Assembly: GCA_024195265.1 (NCBI GenBank)
Contig: JAJLRJ010000003.1
Coordinates: 29,940,227 to 30,004,226 of the forward strand
Direction: 5' to 3'
From: Dendrophyllia cribrosa
Taxonomy: Eukaryota > Cnidaria > Anthozoa > Scleractinia > Dendrophylliidae
DNA: 64,000 nucleotides
Below are positions 23,508 to 34,640 of the stretch, piece by piece (positions within the stretch are counted from its first letter, which is position 1; each line of letters starts with the position of its first letter). The position numbers were made by a program, and so were the translations under genes. Under the pieces are notes generated by a model. That model was not told where the DNA came from and did not search any database. It saw only the letters and a list, made by a program, of their open reading frames with translations.

Positions 23508-25265
23508 CTATTCTAAAATCTGCAGCCAATCAGATTCCGATCCCGATGAACTGACGTCACCAATTTCTCCTTCACTCGCACTGACTTGTGATGGTGAAAA
23601 AAGTCGTAAGTTGTTCCCATTCCTTACCACACGAGCGAGAACACGCGTGTGATTGAGACGATCCTGCGCGAGGGAAATTTCAGTATTGAAACCCGAATCT
23701 TCCGCCATATCCTTCGCCAAGCTCGCAAACCTCTCTGCCTCCACAAAGTTCCCTTTACGGTATTCCAGATCGGAGCTGGCCAGATTAAACTGAATCTTAA
23801 CTGCCTCCATGCTGTCTTCCCAGTATTTTGTTTTCAATGTGTTCAAACATTCCTGGCCTTTCGCGATAAACTCCTCGCTTAGAACGCGTTCGCGGGCGGC
23901 CTCCGTTCGACAATCGAGCAAGAGCATTGCAATTTTGATGAAAGCAAAATGATGTCTTTGTATATTGAGCTCGTTATCTTCCTTTTCCAATCGCATACAC
24001 ACCTCTATGCACTTTTCCAGATTACTCAAAGCCTCCCTCACTTGATTAAGGCTTCTTTGCGGCGAGAGCCCAATGAAATCAAGCAAAACGCTCGCTTTCT
24101 CGTAAGCTATGTAGCTCGTGTCCAGGTTCGTATGACACGCGTGACTGTTTTGCTCCGCTAGCTGCATAAAGGTAGCGGCCTCGCCTAGATTCCTCTGTCG
24201 CCTAGCGACCCCCGCGCGATAACCGTAGCCTCTACCAGCCAAAAGCTGCACATTCGTGGCTTGTGGCATTAACTCGAATGATTCATCAATAAACTGGAGA
24301 GAGCGTTCAAAATCATTTCTATAAAGAGCTGCCACGCTCTGTTCCAGCTTAATGGTAATTTGCGTGTCGGTGTCGGGAAATTTAAGGAGAAGATCGCAAG
24401 CGAATTTGTCAAAATCGTCCCACTTACCATCGTTACGGCGTGACTGTAGCTGATTCACAACCCAAACTGATCGCTTACATAGTTCCGTGTTCGTCTTAGA
24501 TAGCGAAGCTGGCCCCAATTCAAAAGACGGGGGTATTATTCGCGCTTTCGTCTTTTCCCTGGGCTTGACTGATTTCCATATTGACCTGGATCCCGTTTCT
24601 AGCGTTATTGAAATTTCGCTAATTGTTTCACAAGCGCTATTTTCCTTCGCAACTTTCTTTTTTCCCCTTTTTTTTGGCAGAGCTGTTTTCAACGTGAAGT
24701 TGATCTTGTATTTCGTCTTCGGCTCATGAAAGCGGAAGAGGAATCCAGCAACACCTGCCATTGTTCTGCTCACTCCACTTTTAGTTTCAATTTTAATGCG
24801 TTTACATTGATAATCGGGCATTTGAAGAGCAGTATCGTTGTTTCCATCATAAGTTACCGTCGTGGTAACGTTGTACTTATCCGTGATGTCGAGAGCTTCC
24901 CTCGTGTGATGATTCTTGCAGACCAAGAGTTGTACCAAATGGTCATGTTTACAATCCGGGAAACCGCTTCTGCTTCGACCAACGCTCAATCTACCAGTTG
25001 GACTCCATTGTTCTCTTAATACAGGTCCGCCTTCATCGCTACGCGTTTTACTGTCAGAATTTTGAAAATCCAATGAATCAAAACTAACGTCATTTTGTCT
25101 CCCAATTTGCATGATTCTTGCATCAACGTTCAAAACAAAAGCTTCCTCTCTTCCACGTGTAGCACTATTTTCCACGCTTTCAATTCCGTCGACGTTTTCC
25201 CTTTGGTCATCTGAAAATCCGACCAATTCTTCTTCGTCGAGACTCGGTTGACAACCAGTAGCCAT
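23508..25265 (-). CDS. Intronless helical-repeat (TPR-like) protein of unknown function
   Basis: One uninterrupted frame encodes 585 residues from the ATG at 25265; the open frame runs further upstream but without a conserved look. Residues 1-130 are acidic and low-complexity. A middle part (about 155-270) contains basic KKRGKKK and a beta-rich look. From about residue 280 onward the protein is helical, with TPR-like elements (KWDDFDKFACDLLLKFPD, AALYRNDFERSLQFIDES, YRKGNFVEAERFASLAKDM), and it ends in a Ser/Glu-rich tail. I do not recognise a characterised homologue; it resembles uncharacterised multi-copy cnidarian proteins. The single exon among intron-rich neighbours suggests a retrocopy origin, but no poly-A remnant was found. 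Confidence 0.75.
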   Translation of the reverse strand: MATGCQPSLDEEELVGFSDDQRENVDGIESVENSATRGREEAFVLNVDARIMQIGRQNDVSFDSLDFQNSDSKTRSDEGGPVLREQWSPTGRLSVGRSRSGFPDCKHDHLVQLLVCKNHHTREALDITDKYNVTTTVTYDGNNDTALQMPDYQCKRIKIETKSGVSRTMAGVAGFLFRFHEPKTKYKINFTLKTALPKKRGKKKVAKENSACETISEISITLETGSRSIWKSVKPREKTKARIIPPSFELGPASLSKTNTELCKRSVWVVNQLQSRRNDGKWDDFDKFACDLLLKFPDTDTQITIKLEQSVAALYRNDFERSLQFIDESFELMPQATNVQLLAGRGYGYRAGVARRQRNLGEAATFMQLAEQNSHACHTNLDTSYIAYEKASVLLDFIGLSPQRSLNQVREALSNLEKCIEVCMRLEKEDNELNIQRHHFAFIKIAMLLLDCRTEAARERVLSEEFIAKGQECLNTLKTKYWEDSMEAVKIQFNLASSDLEYRKGNFVEAERFASLAKDMAEDSGFNTEISLAQDRLNHTRVLARVVRNGNNLRLFSPSQVSASEGEIGDVSSSGSESDWLQILE

Positions 25266-25721
25266 AATTTCTCTTAATAAAACAACATTTAGTTTGAGAA
25301 CCTTTGAATGCAGAATCCACACGCCACGTAAATAAAACCTACTGCAGCTGGCGCTGGTCGTTGCCGATTTTCTTATGTAGAGATGCTCGTGCCATGCAGA
25401 CGAAGTGTAATAAAACAAAACTAAATGCAATCAGTTTTGTTTTATGTTTAGTTTCTTAGTACACGAATATTGAAAAAGAACTACAAATGCATGTGCGATT
25501 TATCCAGCATGGAGTTTTGTAAGTCATGTTTATTGATAACTTTTTTCGAACGTGTCATTGATTTGCATAATGTGCAGGGGATTCCCCTTGCTACATTGCG
25601 TGATGACATAAGTATTTTTCTCATGTTTGACTCGTGGAACGGAACGGTTGCTTGGCCCTACTGGTCCTATAGGACACCAATTTTGACTCTAGAAAGGTTC
25701 AATATGAAAATTAACAAATAG

Positions 25722-26545
25722 TAAGGTCGCGGGGAATACCTGGTCATGAATAAATTCATAAGGCAAAATTTTAGCAGGGGTGTCACTTTGAAAAACGTTA
25801 TATCGTGAACGTTTGAAAGCCGATTTCGCTAAAATTTAACAGAGATATTGGCGAATAATGGAAGTGCATAAGGATTGTTTTTTATTTATGGGATCGAGCT
25901 TTGCGGCAATGCTGTAAGCCACTAAAGTTATTATTTTTTAAAACGTGGTTTTGTGTCCAAGTTTGCTCCTCGAGAAGAACACAAAGCAAGTTGATTTCAC
26001 CACTCACTGATCCGTCAAAACGTCTATTGTGTCATATCTGACTCCGATGTTTTGATTTCAACTTTAATTAAAAATTATTAGCTTTTTAAGGAGTAAAATT
26101 GTCCATGTTAGAATTTGAAGCCTCATATCTTCCCTTTGAAAGCCTAATTAAAAATTTTGAGTCAGATGTGACAATCTACAATACACCTAGTTTACCTCCC
26201 TGCAGTGTCAACTCGTGAAATTCTCTATCCGCGCTGAATTCTTGGACACAAAATTGCTTGTTTTTACGCTTCCGAAGGCTTCCCGAGCAAACACGAATGC
26301 AAAAAATATATTTATGGTAATTTTGCTAATTTTAATCCACGTGCTATTGTTAACACTTCATGCAGTGAAAACTAGTGTATTTTATCAGACAGCGCTTTGC
26401 ACGTGCAATTATTGATGCAGAAATATTACAGAGCCTGTTCGTGAATATTTCGCACTTTTTCGGTATCATCCGTCGCACTTCGTGCATACTCTTACCATAA
26501 ATGACATAAATGCATACTGATGAGCGGAACCTGTCTCCCGCGACC
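25722..26545. mobile_element. Transposon-like insertion with TAAGGTCGCGGG ends
   Basis: Inverted ends TAAGGTCGCGGG and CCCGCGACCTTA bound about 824 bp. The sequence on both sides matches a continuous stretch near 36440-36720 (TTCAATATGAAA...TTAACAAAT and AAAATGCTATCGATGCG), so the element is a later insertion into a duplicated segment. The target duplication is unclear because the paralogue differs by a few bases at the junction. Open frames inside do not resemble a transposase. Confidence 0.65.
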
Positions 26546-26689
26546 TTAAAATGCTATCGATGCGTGGGCTTTCGTATAACCTCCTAGCCTTGAAATACAT
26601 TGTTATGCCTTGAAGACCGTTGTTACTACGGCGCTTCTTTAAACTTTTAATTTCATTTATACTTCCATCTCTTCTGACAATATTGTAAA

Positions 26690-27035
26690 ACAGGGGGGGG
26701 GGGGCGAGGAAGCTTTCAACTCCTGAAACCCCCCAGATAGAACTCTGACTTGGTTAAAGGAGAACCTGCGGTATAAAAGGGCAAAGCCCCACGCCGAATC
26801 TAATGCAAATGAGCAAGAACAATAGAGTTTGCTCATTTGCATGAGTTGGACAGTCCAGTCGCCTTTTATATCGCGGGTTTGGCTTTAATTTACAGATTTT
26901 AATTCAGTGGTGCAATTTCAGAACAGGTGTGATTTCACAAAAACATTTTACATGAAGAAATAGCAATTCAGAGAACCATTTAATTAAGCACACGGAAAAT
27001 ATTTACTACCAGAACTGAGTTTTGCCATTAACAGG
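26690..27035. repeat. Left-flank segment of the palindromic module, copy 1
   Basis: This stretch matches about 36840-37095 and 48580-48825. All begin with a poly-G tract, then AACTCCTGAAACCCC-like sequence, and continue through CAGAACAGGTGTGATTTCAC to TTTGCCATT. The copy here is interrupted by a small MITE at 26763-26884. Confidence 0.7.
26763..26884. mobile_element. Short MITE (about 122 bp) inside the left-flank segment
   Basis: The ends AACCTGCGGTATAAAAGG and CCTTTTATATCGCGGGTTT are inverted, and the centre is palindromic too (ATGCAAATGAGCAA against TTGCTCATTTGCAT). The same interval is absent from the two paralogous segments at 36.9 and 48.7 kb. Confidence 0.6.
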
Positions 27036-28079
27036 AACATTTCGCACCTTTATAAGGGGGGCGAACGAAATTTGCGTCCTAGTTACCCCAGAAGGGGAGG
27101 GAGCATGTACGCTCCATTAGAAGTTTCCATGGGGTGTAATGTTTTTAAATGCGGGGACTACGCTGACTACGCGCGCATATCACGTACGCCCCCTAACTAA
27201 GGTGCGAATTCTTAGAATAAATTCCACACGTGCTCATTTCGTATTCAAAAACAAAACTCTGAAAACTGCTTGTCAGCTTCGCCTGAGCTCAGATGCGGAG
27301 CAGCTTACAATCCCAACAAGTATTTCTCCAATTGCAAGCCCTTCTAAGCAAAAAACAATCAATGTAAAAGTATTGCAGTACCTTGAAATTCATGTGGAAG
27401 GAGTTTGACACCAAACTAAAGGATAATTTTTGAAAAATGATGGAAAACGCAGCATTGGAGATTTGAGCAGGTTTTGGAGCATTTTATAATATTTACAGAA
27501 CTAGTGAATACTTTTTAACGGTTCGCACAATTTGCAATCGGCTTATAATTCAGATTTAGCAAGCATTGGGAAGGCTTCTCCCAGAAATTTGGGTTCGTAG
27601 ATTGTTTAGTCAAAGAACATAAAGTATTTAAAATTTTAAGAGAATTTTGGGGCTAAATTTTGATCGCGTTCTTCCGCATTTCTGCTCCAACGATTTTGCT
27701 GAAACTTGGTAAGGGTATGTATTAAGTCAATGTAAGCTGATTTCAGAAATTTAACACAAATATAACAGCAACATTTTTCACAGGGTGCGATTTTGTTCAA
27801 AACGTAGGGTTCATTTAAGCCCGATTATCACTAAATATATTTTTTCCCATTAAAATCGAATTCTATCATATCATTGCTAGATAGTAGCTGTAAGTTTTTG
27901 CAAAGTTTTAGAAGCATCGCTTTAGAGCCGGATAAGTTATGAGACAAAGTTTGTCATCCTTTTTTTTTTTTAAGACGAGTGCGCCCGAAATAACAACGGA
28001 GCCACCTTACCTGGATTCAAAATTGACGCTAATCCTGGGTTAGCTTAATCGTGCTATGCACAAGTTAAAAGGTTGAAAC
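27036..28079. other. Unassigned non-coding stretch
   Basis: No gene is recognised. The stretch is absent from the equivalent places in the other two modules, so it may be an insertion; GCACCTTTATAAGGGGGGCG near its left edge and AAGACGAGTGCGCCC near its right are not convincing inverted ends. An 89-codon open frame at 27139-27408 has no recognisable features. Confidence 0.3.
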
Positions 28080-28082
28080 TGA

Positions 28083-28538
28083 GGCCCCGTCCACACGTAT
28101 ACGTTTACGTTCGTAAACGCATATTTTTTTATGCGTTTAGGCCTCCCGTCCACATGTAAACGATGAAAACGGTCACCCTAAACGGATATTTTCGAAAACG
28201 CTCTCCAAAGTGGATATTTTCGAAAACGCCGTTTACCCGTTTTCGTGTGGACAACGTAAACGGATATTTTCGTAAACGCTGATGTCACAGATTCGGACCC
28301 AGTCCACAAATAAAGAAAATAGAGCAGATATCCAATATGGCGGACGGTCTGACGCCTGCTCAATGCAGATTTGAAGCGTTTACGTATCGTTTTAGCGTTT
28401 ACATGTGGACAGGTGAAAACGAATCGTAAACTATCTATCTATCTATCTAAACGATGGATGGCTTCGTGTGGACGGGAGCGTTTTAGATTAAAAAAAATAT
28501 GCGTTTACGAACGTAAACGTATACGTGTGGACGGGGCC
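28083..28538. mobile_element. MITE with long TIRs, TSD TGA, empty site at 49.0 kb
   Basis: The inverted ends GGCCCCGTCCACACGTATAC continue inward through GTTTACGTTCGTAAACGCAT. TGA is present on both sides (28080-28082 and 28539-28541). The paralogous locus at 49037-49066 reads the same flanks with a single TGA and no element. The 456-bp interior holds more copies of AAACGGATATTTTCG and a TATC microsatellite (28431-28448). The 3-bp target and GGCC start suggest a Harbinger-like or related superfamily; this is an inference. Confidence 0.88.
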
Positions 28539-28773
28539 TGAATAACAGCTATTTAATGTTGTTTATAGCAGTACGCAATATGCAAAAAATTACGCCGAGC
28601 AAAATTCTATAGTGGCTCATTTGGCGTCAAGTGAATTGCGCAAATCAAGGAATGGTATAAATAGGAGAAAGCTGCGAATGCCATACATAGCAATGATTCG
28701 TATGCCAATGGGAAATCCATTTCAAGAGTGCCTTTTTGTAGTCATTCCTCCCATGAATAAATTAATGAAGTCT

Positions 28774-29013
28774 AGAGCAGTTTTCAATTGAGTGGGAAAA
28801 GTAAATACACAATTGCTTTGGTTTTGCATTGCTACGCTTTGTGATTAGCTAAAAAATTTCGCGCCACTTTCTCGACCAATCAGAAGTAAAACCAAAACCG
28901 ACATGTATTTGCTTCGAGCTCTGATTGGTTCATTGGATTGTTTACGACTGCTGTGATTGGTCAGAGTAATTACTTTGGTTTTGGATTTACGACAACAAAT
29001 TGAAAACTGCTCC
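28774..29013. repeat. Dispersed CCAAT-rich repeat, copy 3 (best preserved)
   Basis: Inverted ends GAGCAGTTTTCAATTG and CAAATTGAAAACTGCTC bound the unit. The interior has CCAATCAGAAGTAAAACC, ACATGTATTTGCTTCGAGC and several CCAAT-box-like cores. Related copies lie in TTC28 introns at 6.05 and 17.2 kb. Confidence 0.55.
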
Positions 29014-29140
29014 ATTTAATATAATCCGTTCTTCACATCAAGGTGAGTAAATGAATTCTACTTTTATCGCGCGTCAGCTGGCGATTTTCGCACGCTCTCC
29101 GTCGTTTCGGTTCGCGCGAGTTCTACCATAACGTAACCAC

Positions 29141-29703
29141 AATAGACAAATTCGGCTTACGCATTGTTGTACCCAATTCAAACCTTTTGGGATTAGAAAT
29201 GAATGGGGTTAGTTTCTAGAGAAACTGTGGTGCTGCGTCGGTGGGGGTGAAGCACAAGAATTTGGTTTTATCGACTGAGTCTATACCTAATTCAAAAAAG
29301 GTTGCTTTAGCAATTGGTCATTGGTAATTGGGCATTGGCATTTGGGCATACGAAACACAATGCAATGCTTTGCTTGAGTGACCGCCAAACAATAGCTTTC
29401 CAATGCCCATTTACCAATGACCAAAGCAACCTTTATTGAATTAGGTATATAAGGTAAATTCGCTCCGACGAAGGGCTAGCGCTCGAAACGTCAGCTTTCT
29501 CGAATCTTTTTACGGTGGCTAATTTACCTTATCGACTCAGTCGATAAAACCAAATTCTTTTGGGATTAGAACTATTTGTTCGTCATATTTCCATATCAAT
29601 GAAGCATTGACATGGAAATTATTTGGAAATATTGTGAACAAGGAATCTTATTCCCAGAGGGTTTGAATTGGGTACAACAATGCGTTAGCCCAATTTGTCT
29701 ATA
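29141..29703. mobile_element. Nested inverted-repeat element with a Penelope-like core
   Basis: Outer ends AATAGACAAATTCGG/CAATTTGTCTAT and the adjoining GTTGTACCCAATTCAAACC pair are inverted over about 40 bp. Inside, a second inverted pair (TGGTTTTATCGACTGAGT and complement) brackets GACGAAGGGCTAGCGCTCG followed by AAACGTCAGC. That last motif is typical of short Penelope-related terminal sequences. The layers suggest one element inserted in another. Confidence 0.5.
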
Positions 29704-30022
29704 CAGATCCAAGAGTTAGCATTTATTGTTCACATTCATCAAACTAGCTTTTACTAAAATACAGCGTGTAGCATGTGATCTTCAGCTAAAGAGCACGATC
29801 CTTTATGAAACAGCTGAGTGAATTTTAAGACAAAATATAATAATTAACTTTAACAACAACTTACTGTAGCTTTATTGTACTGCGGTAATTTTTACATTAT
29901 AAAGTTAAGATTTAACACGCCACCAACAAAAGTTCATTTCACAATTAGAAAGTCAAACTATTTACAAACACGCAATTATTTTTGTGCTAACTATTAACAT
30001 TTTAAATAAAAAATCAACAGGT

Positions 30023-30970
30023 TCAATTTTGATTTTGTCTTCTAACAAGAGCAATCATTGCTTTACGGATCTTTTTGATTCTCCAGCAATAAATTATCGG
30101 ATTGCAAAGTGAATTTATTATGAGAAAAAAGTCAACAAAAAGGCGAAGAATATATCGGATTTGATAATATATTTGCCTCCACACTAAATTAAATAACACT
30201 GCCGATGAAAAACAAAAAAACACAAAACCGATAATAATGCCGGTCGTTTTCCACGCTTTCCTTTCCTTAAGGAACTTTGCAGTGGCTTCCTCTGAAATTT
30301 GTTCCGTTTTGATTTGCTTTTCGTGTCGTCGAGTGACTAAATAAACAGAGATATGACAGTAGATAATTACTAAAATGCTGAATATTACCAAAACATTGCG
30401 AAGTAAATTAGGCAGTGAACTCTCAATTAATATATTGAAAGGAGGATGAACGCCAGCTAGAAACCAGCTCAATATAACAGCTACGGCCAACCGTTGTTTT
30501 GTTACAATTTCGTCGTATCGCAAAGCATATTTCATTGCGACATATCGCTCAACGCTTATTGACACCAAATGCAAAAAGGAAGCTATGACAGAGAAATTAT
30601 GTAGCGGGACACAAAAGTTAATTCTGATATTGCAGTATGTAGCCACTGAACCACCAGCGATTACAAAAACTTCCGCTGCAATGAATGTAGGCTGAGTAAC
30701 TGCTCCTACAAGCAGATCAGTTCCCGCCAAGCAGGCCAACAATATATTGTGGTTGTTCTGTAATCTATTTCTTGTATTGACCGCCAGAATGACCAACACG
30801 TTCATCAGAATGACAACAGGACAGCTAAGTATGTTCAGGACAATAAAGATGACTGTAGTAAGGTAAATTGACGTGTGGTACTCCTCTTCTTGGAGTCGGC
30901 GACAGAAGTGGCTTGGAAGTTGGGCCGTCGCGTTGGTGAAGTTTATCGCGGAGTTGTTGTGGTTGAACAT
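30023..30970 (-). CDS. Rhodopsin-class (class A) GPCR, intact copy A
   Basis: A single exon encodes 315 residues from the ATG at 30970. Three N-glycosylation sequons (N5, N10, N13) precede seven hydrophobic segments. Class A marks are Asp85 in LAGTD (TM2), Cys113 before TM3, ERY at 141-143, Trp169 in TM4 and NPIIY at 290-294. The CWxP motif of TM6 is missing (GIIIGFVFFCFSSAVL), and the short second extracellular loop has no cysteine to pair with Cys113. The third intracellular loop (RRHEKQIKTEQISEEATAKF) is identical to that of copies B and C. It is the left member of a head-to-head pair with the remnant at 32.9 kb. No ligand can be assigned; an orphan cnidarian, possibly chemosensory, receptor is most likely. 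Confidence 0.88.
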   Translation of the reverse strand: MFNHNNSAINFTNATAQLPSHFCRRLQEEEYHTSIYLTTVIFIVLNILSCPVVILMNVLVILAVNTRNRLQNNHNILLACLAGTDLLVGAVTQPTFIAAEVFVIAGGSVATYCNIRINFCVPLHNFSVIASFLHLVSISVERYVAMKYALRYDEIVTKQRLAVAVILSWFLAGVHPPFNILIESSLPNLLRNVLVIFSILVIIYCHISVYLVTRRHEKQIKTEQISEEATAKFLKERKAWKTTGIIIGFVFFCFSSAVLFNLVWRQIYYQIRYILRLFVDFFLIINSLCNPIIYCWRIKKIRKAMIALVRRQNQN

Positions 30971-32904
30971 GATCTTGAACTGGTACAGGAGAATTTTAAA
31001 TAAAGGAATGTTTGAAAGTTGAACCTTCCCAAACTGTTCAGTGAAAAGCTATCTCCCCCGGCGAGTTGGAAATGGAGTTGTACGGTTTCCGCCAAGTTCT
31101 TGACACTGTTATACTGTGAAACAGCGATGTGAATGAAGTGGCGAACAAAATGAAGCTGTTTATAAATCTTACCAGTTAATCGCGCTGTATGACCTTAAGA
31201 CTTTGTTTTTCACGAGTTTGATTAAAAAGGAAAACTGCGCGAAATTAAAATTTAAGCGCAAAATGTCTATAACAACTGTTATGATCAATAAATTTTGTTA
31301 CCATTGTTTTTTAATCGCGCGGTACGTATGACCTGAGAGCTTTGTTTTTCATAAGTTTAACAAGAAAAACTACGCGAAATTAAAATATTGCTTTCAAGGA
31401 AAACACACACTGACTGTCCTAAACTGCTATAATTAAAATATTTTATTATTTTTAGCGCGCGGCACGAACTGGGGGAATATTTTCCACTGATATTTTCTAT
31501 ATTTTTACGGGGGCTAGCCCCCGAAAAAGGGTTGTTTTGCAAACCGAAATATCAAGAAAATATATTTAAATGTTTGTATATATTTTTTTTTCATTTCTGT
31601 CTCGATCTCTTCTCCTTATCATTTTAAAATAATCCCCTAGTCCTTGCCGCGCGCTTATAAAAGTAAAATGTCATTGTGTGTTTTCCTCGAAAGCAATATT
31701 TTAATTTCGCTTAGTTTTTCTTGATAAACTTATCAAAAAGAATAATAAAATTCAATTGATTACAAGAGTTCTAATAGTCATTTTGCGCTTTCCTTACAGT
31801 GCGACGCGCCTTACCGACCTTTACCGTGAACACCCAACAAACCTGTTTTACAAGTTAGCATGTGAATGTAATCCGTGTCGCTTCGTGTAATCACAGGAGT
31901 ATAAAGTTTATAGTTACCGGCAAAATACGAAGATTTTTTTCACTTTATTGCTTCACATGTATCTGCAGTTACGAAAATGATGATAAGAATTAGCAGGTGA
32001 TATCGTGCAAACTTGTAAAACAGTTTGTTGGGTACCCACGGTATTAAAGGCGCGTCGCACTGTAAAATCAAAACATTACTTTTTAATTTCGTGTAGTCTT
32101 CCTTTTTTAATAACCTCATAAAAAACAAAGCCTTTAGGTAATACCGCGTGATTTACTGATTTAAGTTGAGGTGAGATTAAATATTTATCAACAGCTTCAT
32201 TTTGTTCGCCACTTCATTCACATCGCTGTTTATAAATTCACAGTATAACAATTAGCGTCAAGAACTTGGCGGAAACCGAACAACTCTATTTCCAAGATTA
32301 ACTCCGGGAGTCAGATATCTTTTTACTGAACAGTTGGGGAAAGTTTAACTTTCTGACATTCCTTTATTAAAAATTATTTTGTACCGGTTCAAGAAAGAGT
32401 TCGTGAATTTTATTGTGAACAACTATTCTTGTTCTCTTTCGACGTTGTTAAAATTGAAACTTATTAAAAAAAACTTACTTTACTAGTTTCTTCCACGCGG
32501 ACCTCTTCAGAATAAAATAAAATATTAAACTTTCTACATATATACATGTGAAATAAAATTTACATATGCGAAAAGCATGCTACACAAAATTAAAATGCAA
32601 TGTTTTGATTTTCAGAGTGCGACGCGCCTTTAATACCGTGGGTACCCAACAAACTATTTCACAAGTTTGCACGATATCACCAGCTAATTCTTATGATCAT
32701 TTTCGTTACTGCGGATACATGTGAAGCAAAAAAGTGAAAAAATCTTCGTATTTTGCTGGTAACTATAAACTTTCGCTCCTGCAGATTACACGTAGCGACA
32801 AGATTAACTCCGGGAGATCAGTCTGGCAAAAGTTTAACTTTCAGACATTCCTTTATTAAAAATCCGGATCCGGATGTAGAAAGTTTAATATTTTATTTTA
32901 TTCT
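30971..32904. other. Palindromic spacer between GPCR copies A and F
   Basis: The two halves are inverted relatives of each other and of the spacers at 37.4-40.7 and 51.3-55.1 kb. Blocks such as GGTACCCACGGTATTAAAGG, GCGACGCGCCTT and ACTTTCAGACATTCCTTTAT recur in both orientations. It should contain the 5' regions of both receptors. A short LINE-free version of the target site of the 38.3-kb LINE lies at 31636-31641. Confidence 0.65.
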
Positions 32905-33104
32905 GAAGAGGTTCAGTGGCTACATACTGCAGCATCATAAATAACTAAATTTTCACGTCTTTGCTTTCGTTTGGCATTTGGTGTCAGTGAAACATGCTCT
33001 ACGATTGATATTAAATTCACTTTGTAATCCGATAATTTATTGCTGGAGAAGTAAAAAGATCCGTAAAGCAATAATTGCTCTTGTTAGAAGACAAAATCAA
33101 AATT
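32905..33104 (+). pseudogene. GPCR remnant F (internally deleted)
   Basis: A short piece around TM3 (GGCTACATACTGCAGCATC and CATTTGGTGTCAGTGAAACA) is joined directly to the region coding for NP..Y, the C-terminal helix and the tail VRRQNQN. Most of TM1-TM2 and TM4-TM6 is missing and there are frame breaks. The 3' flank (GATATTTTTATTTAAAATATTGG) matches that of copies C and D. Confidence 0.8.
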
Positions 33105-34640
33105 AAGTCTGGTGATATTTTTATTTAAAATATTGGCACAAAAATTATTGGCTGTTTGTAAATAGTTTAACTTTCTAATTGTGAAATAACTTTTATTGGT
33201 GGCGTTTATTTTAACTAACCTCATATAGTGAAAAAATTACCATAGTAGGTGGTCGTTAATTAAATTGTTGAAAACATATTTTGTCTTCATAAAAATTCAG
33301 TCAGCTTATTCATAAAGAATCGTGCTCTTTAGCTGAAGATCATATCATACACGTTGTATTTTAGTAAAAGCTAGTTCGATAACTAAACAATAAATGCAAA
33401 CTCTTGGATAGGAACAGACTGTCTGTGTTGGTTACATTATGGCCGTAGAGCTCGCGAGAACCGAAACGACAGACAGCGTGCGAATTCGCCAGCTGACGCG
33501 CGAAAAGTGGAGTTCGTCTATTCTATCTTCATTCATTTATTCATGGGAGGAATGACTGGCAAAAGGCACACTTGGGTTGGACTTTTGATACTTGTACTCT
33601 GTTTGTTTTATATAGATGGCAAAATAAAAGCAGGTTTTTAGTTTTATAGAAACATTCCATTCCGATTGAACAATTCAACGACCGCCGAGAAGACCCTGGG
33701 AACGAGGTTGTACCGTCCACAGAGCCCTTTTGGTCCTCTTAGCCGCGCGGAGGCTGAGTACGAGGACATGATTTTGGGCGCGAAATTTCAGTCGAGCCCA
33801 GTTTTCTACTCTTACCTCATTTTTATGTTAACCTCGCTCCCAATCTGCCTTTTTGTTTGCGTTTTGCTCTTTTTTATTTGTGTTTTCTTTTTTGTTTGTG
33901 TGTGGCCCTTTTGGGCCATCGTAGTTTATGGATGTGTTATGCAACATTTATTTAAAAACGTTTCACCTATTTATCACCAAAGTTTTGAAAATCACAAAAA
34001 CAGGATCTCCTGAATGCATGACAAACAAAACTCATATCCATATGAATGGTTTTGCATTTGGCCTCGGTTTAAAAAGAAGGCTAAGAGCAACTCGGAAATG
34101 GGCTATTTTTGCCTCCAAAAAGGTAATGAAAGACCAGGCGAGGGGGCGGGGCCTCTGGGCTTGGTAATCCAGACGGGAGGGGGGTCTAGCGGGCCAGGAA
34201 ATTTGGAAGGAGGAATCAAAAAGTTTTGCCATCCATTGGGCGGGGGCGGGGCGAAGGGGTGGACTTTTTAGGGTGCCAATTTTTTCTTTTATTATAGCTC
34301 TTTATTCGTTCATTTTGATACTATTATCTATGTTCAAATTAGAACAACCTTGTGTTATTAGGTGTGACAGGGTGAAATAAAAGAATTGCGTTGCAGTGGC
34401 GGATGCATGGGAGGTGCCCTGGGGTTCCCCTCTCCTTATCTCGTAAAAAAATCAGGCCCAAGGGCCCGAAAATATTTTCAGTCTCTACCGTTTTCACTCC
34501 CCCCCCCCCCCACCTTATTCACTCTCCGCCCCACTCCCCCCTCCTCCCTCTCCCCCCCCCCCCCTCGCCCCCCCCCCCCCCCCTCCTTCCCCAATTCCCT
34601 TACATACATACATCATACATACATACATAACTTTATTTAA
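33105..34640 (+). repeat. Right-flank segment of the palindromic module, copy 1
   Basis: This matches 43887-44604 plus 47334-48480 and, in part, 56313-57000. Shared landmarks include GAACCGAAACGACAGACAGC, AAGACCCTGGGAACGAGGTT, GCCTCTGGGCTTGGTAATCC and CAGTGGCGGATGCATGG. It ends in a long C/T-rich tract (34497-34600). A 115-codon frame at 33666-34013 is a low-complexity product of T-rich DNA and is not called a gene. Confidence 0.7.

Noticed and set aside
28178..28363. 61-codon ORF in the 28.1-kb MITE
   Set aside because: It covers repeated AAACGGATATTTTCG units of a non-coding element.
33666..34013. 115-codon ORF with hydrophobic stretches
   Set aside because: It is a T-rich low-complexity frame in the module flank; the duplicate at 47.5-47.9 kb does not keep the frame.
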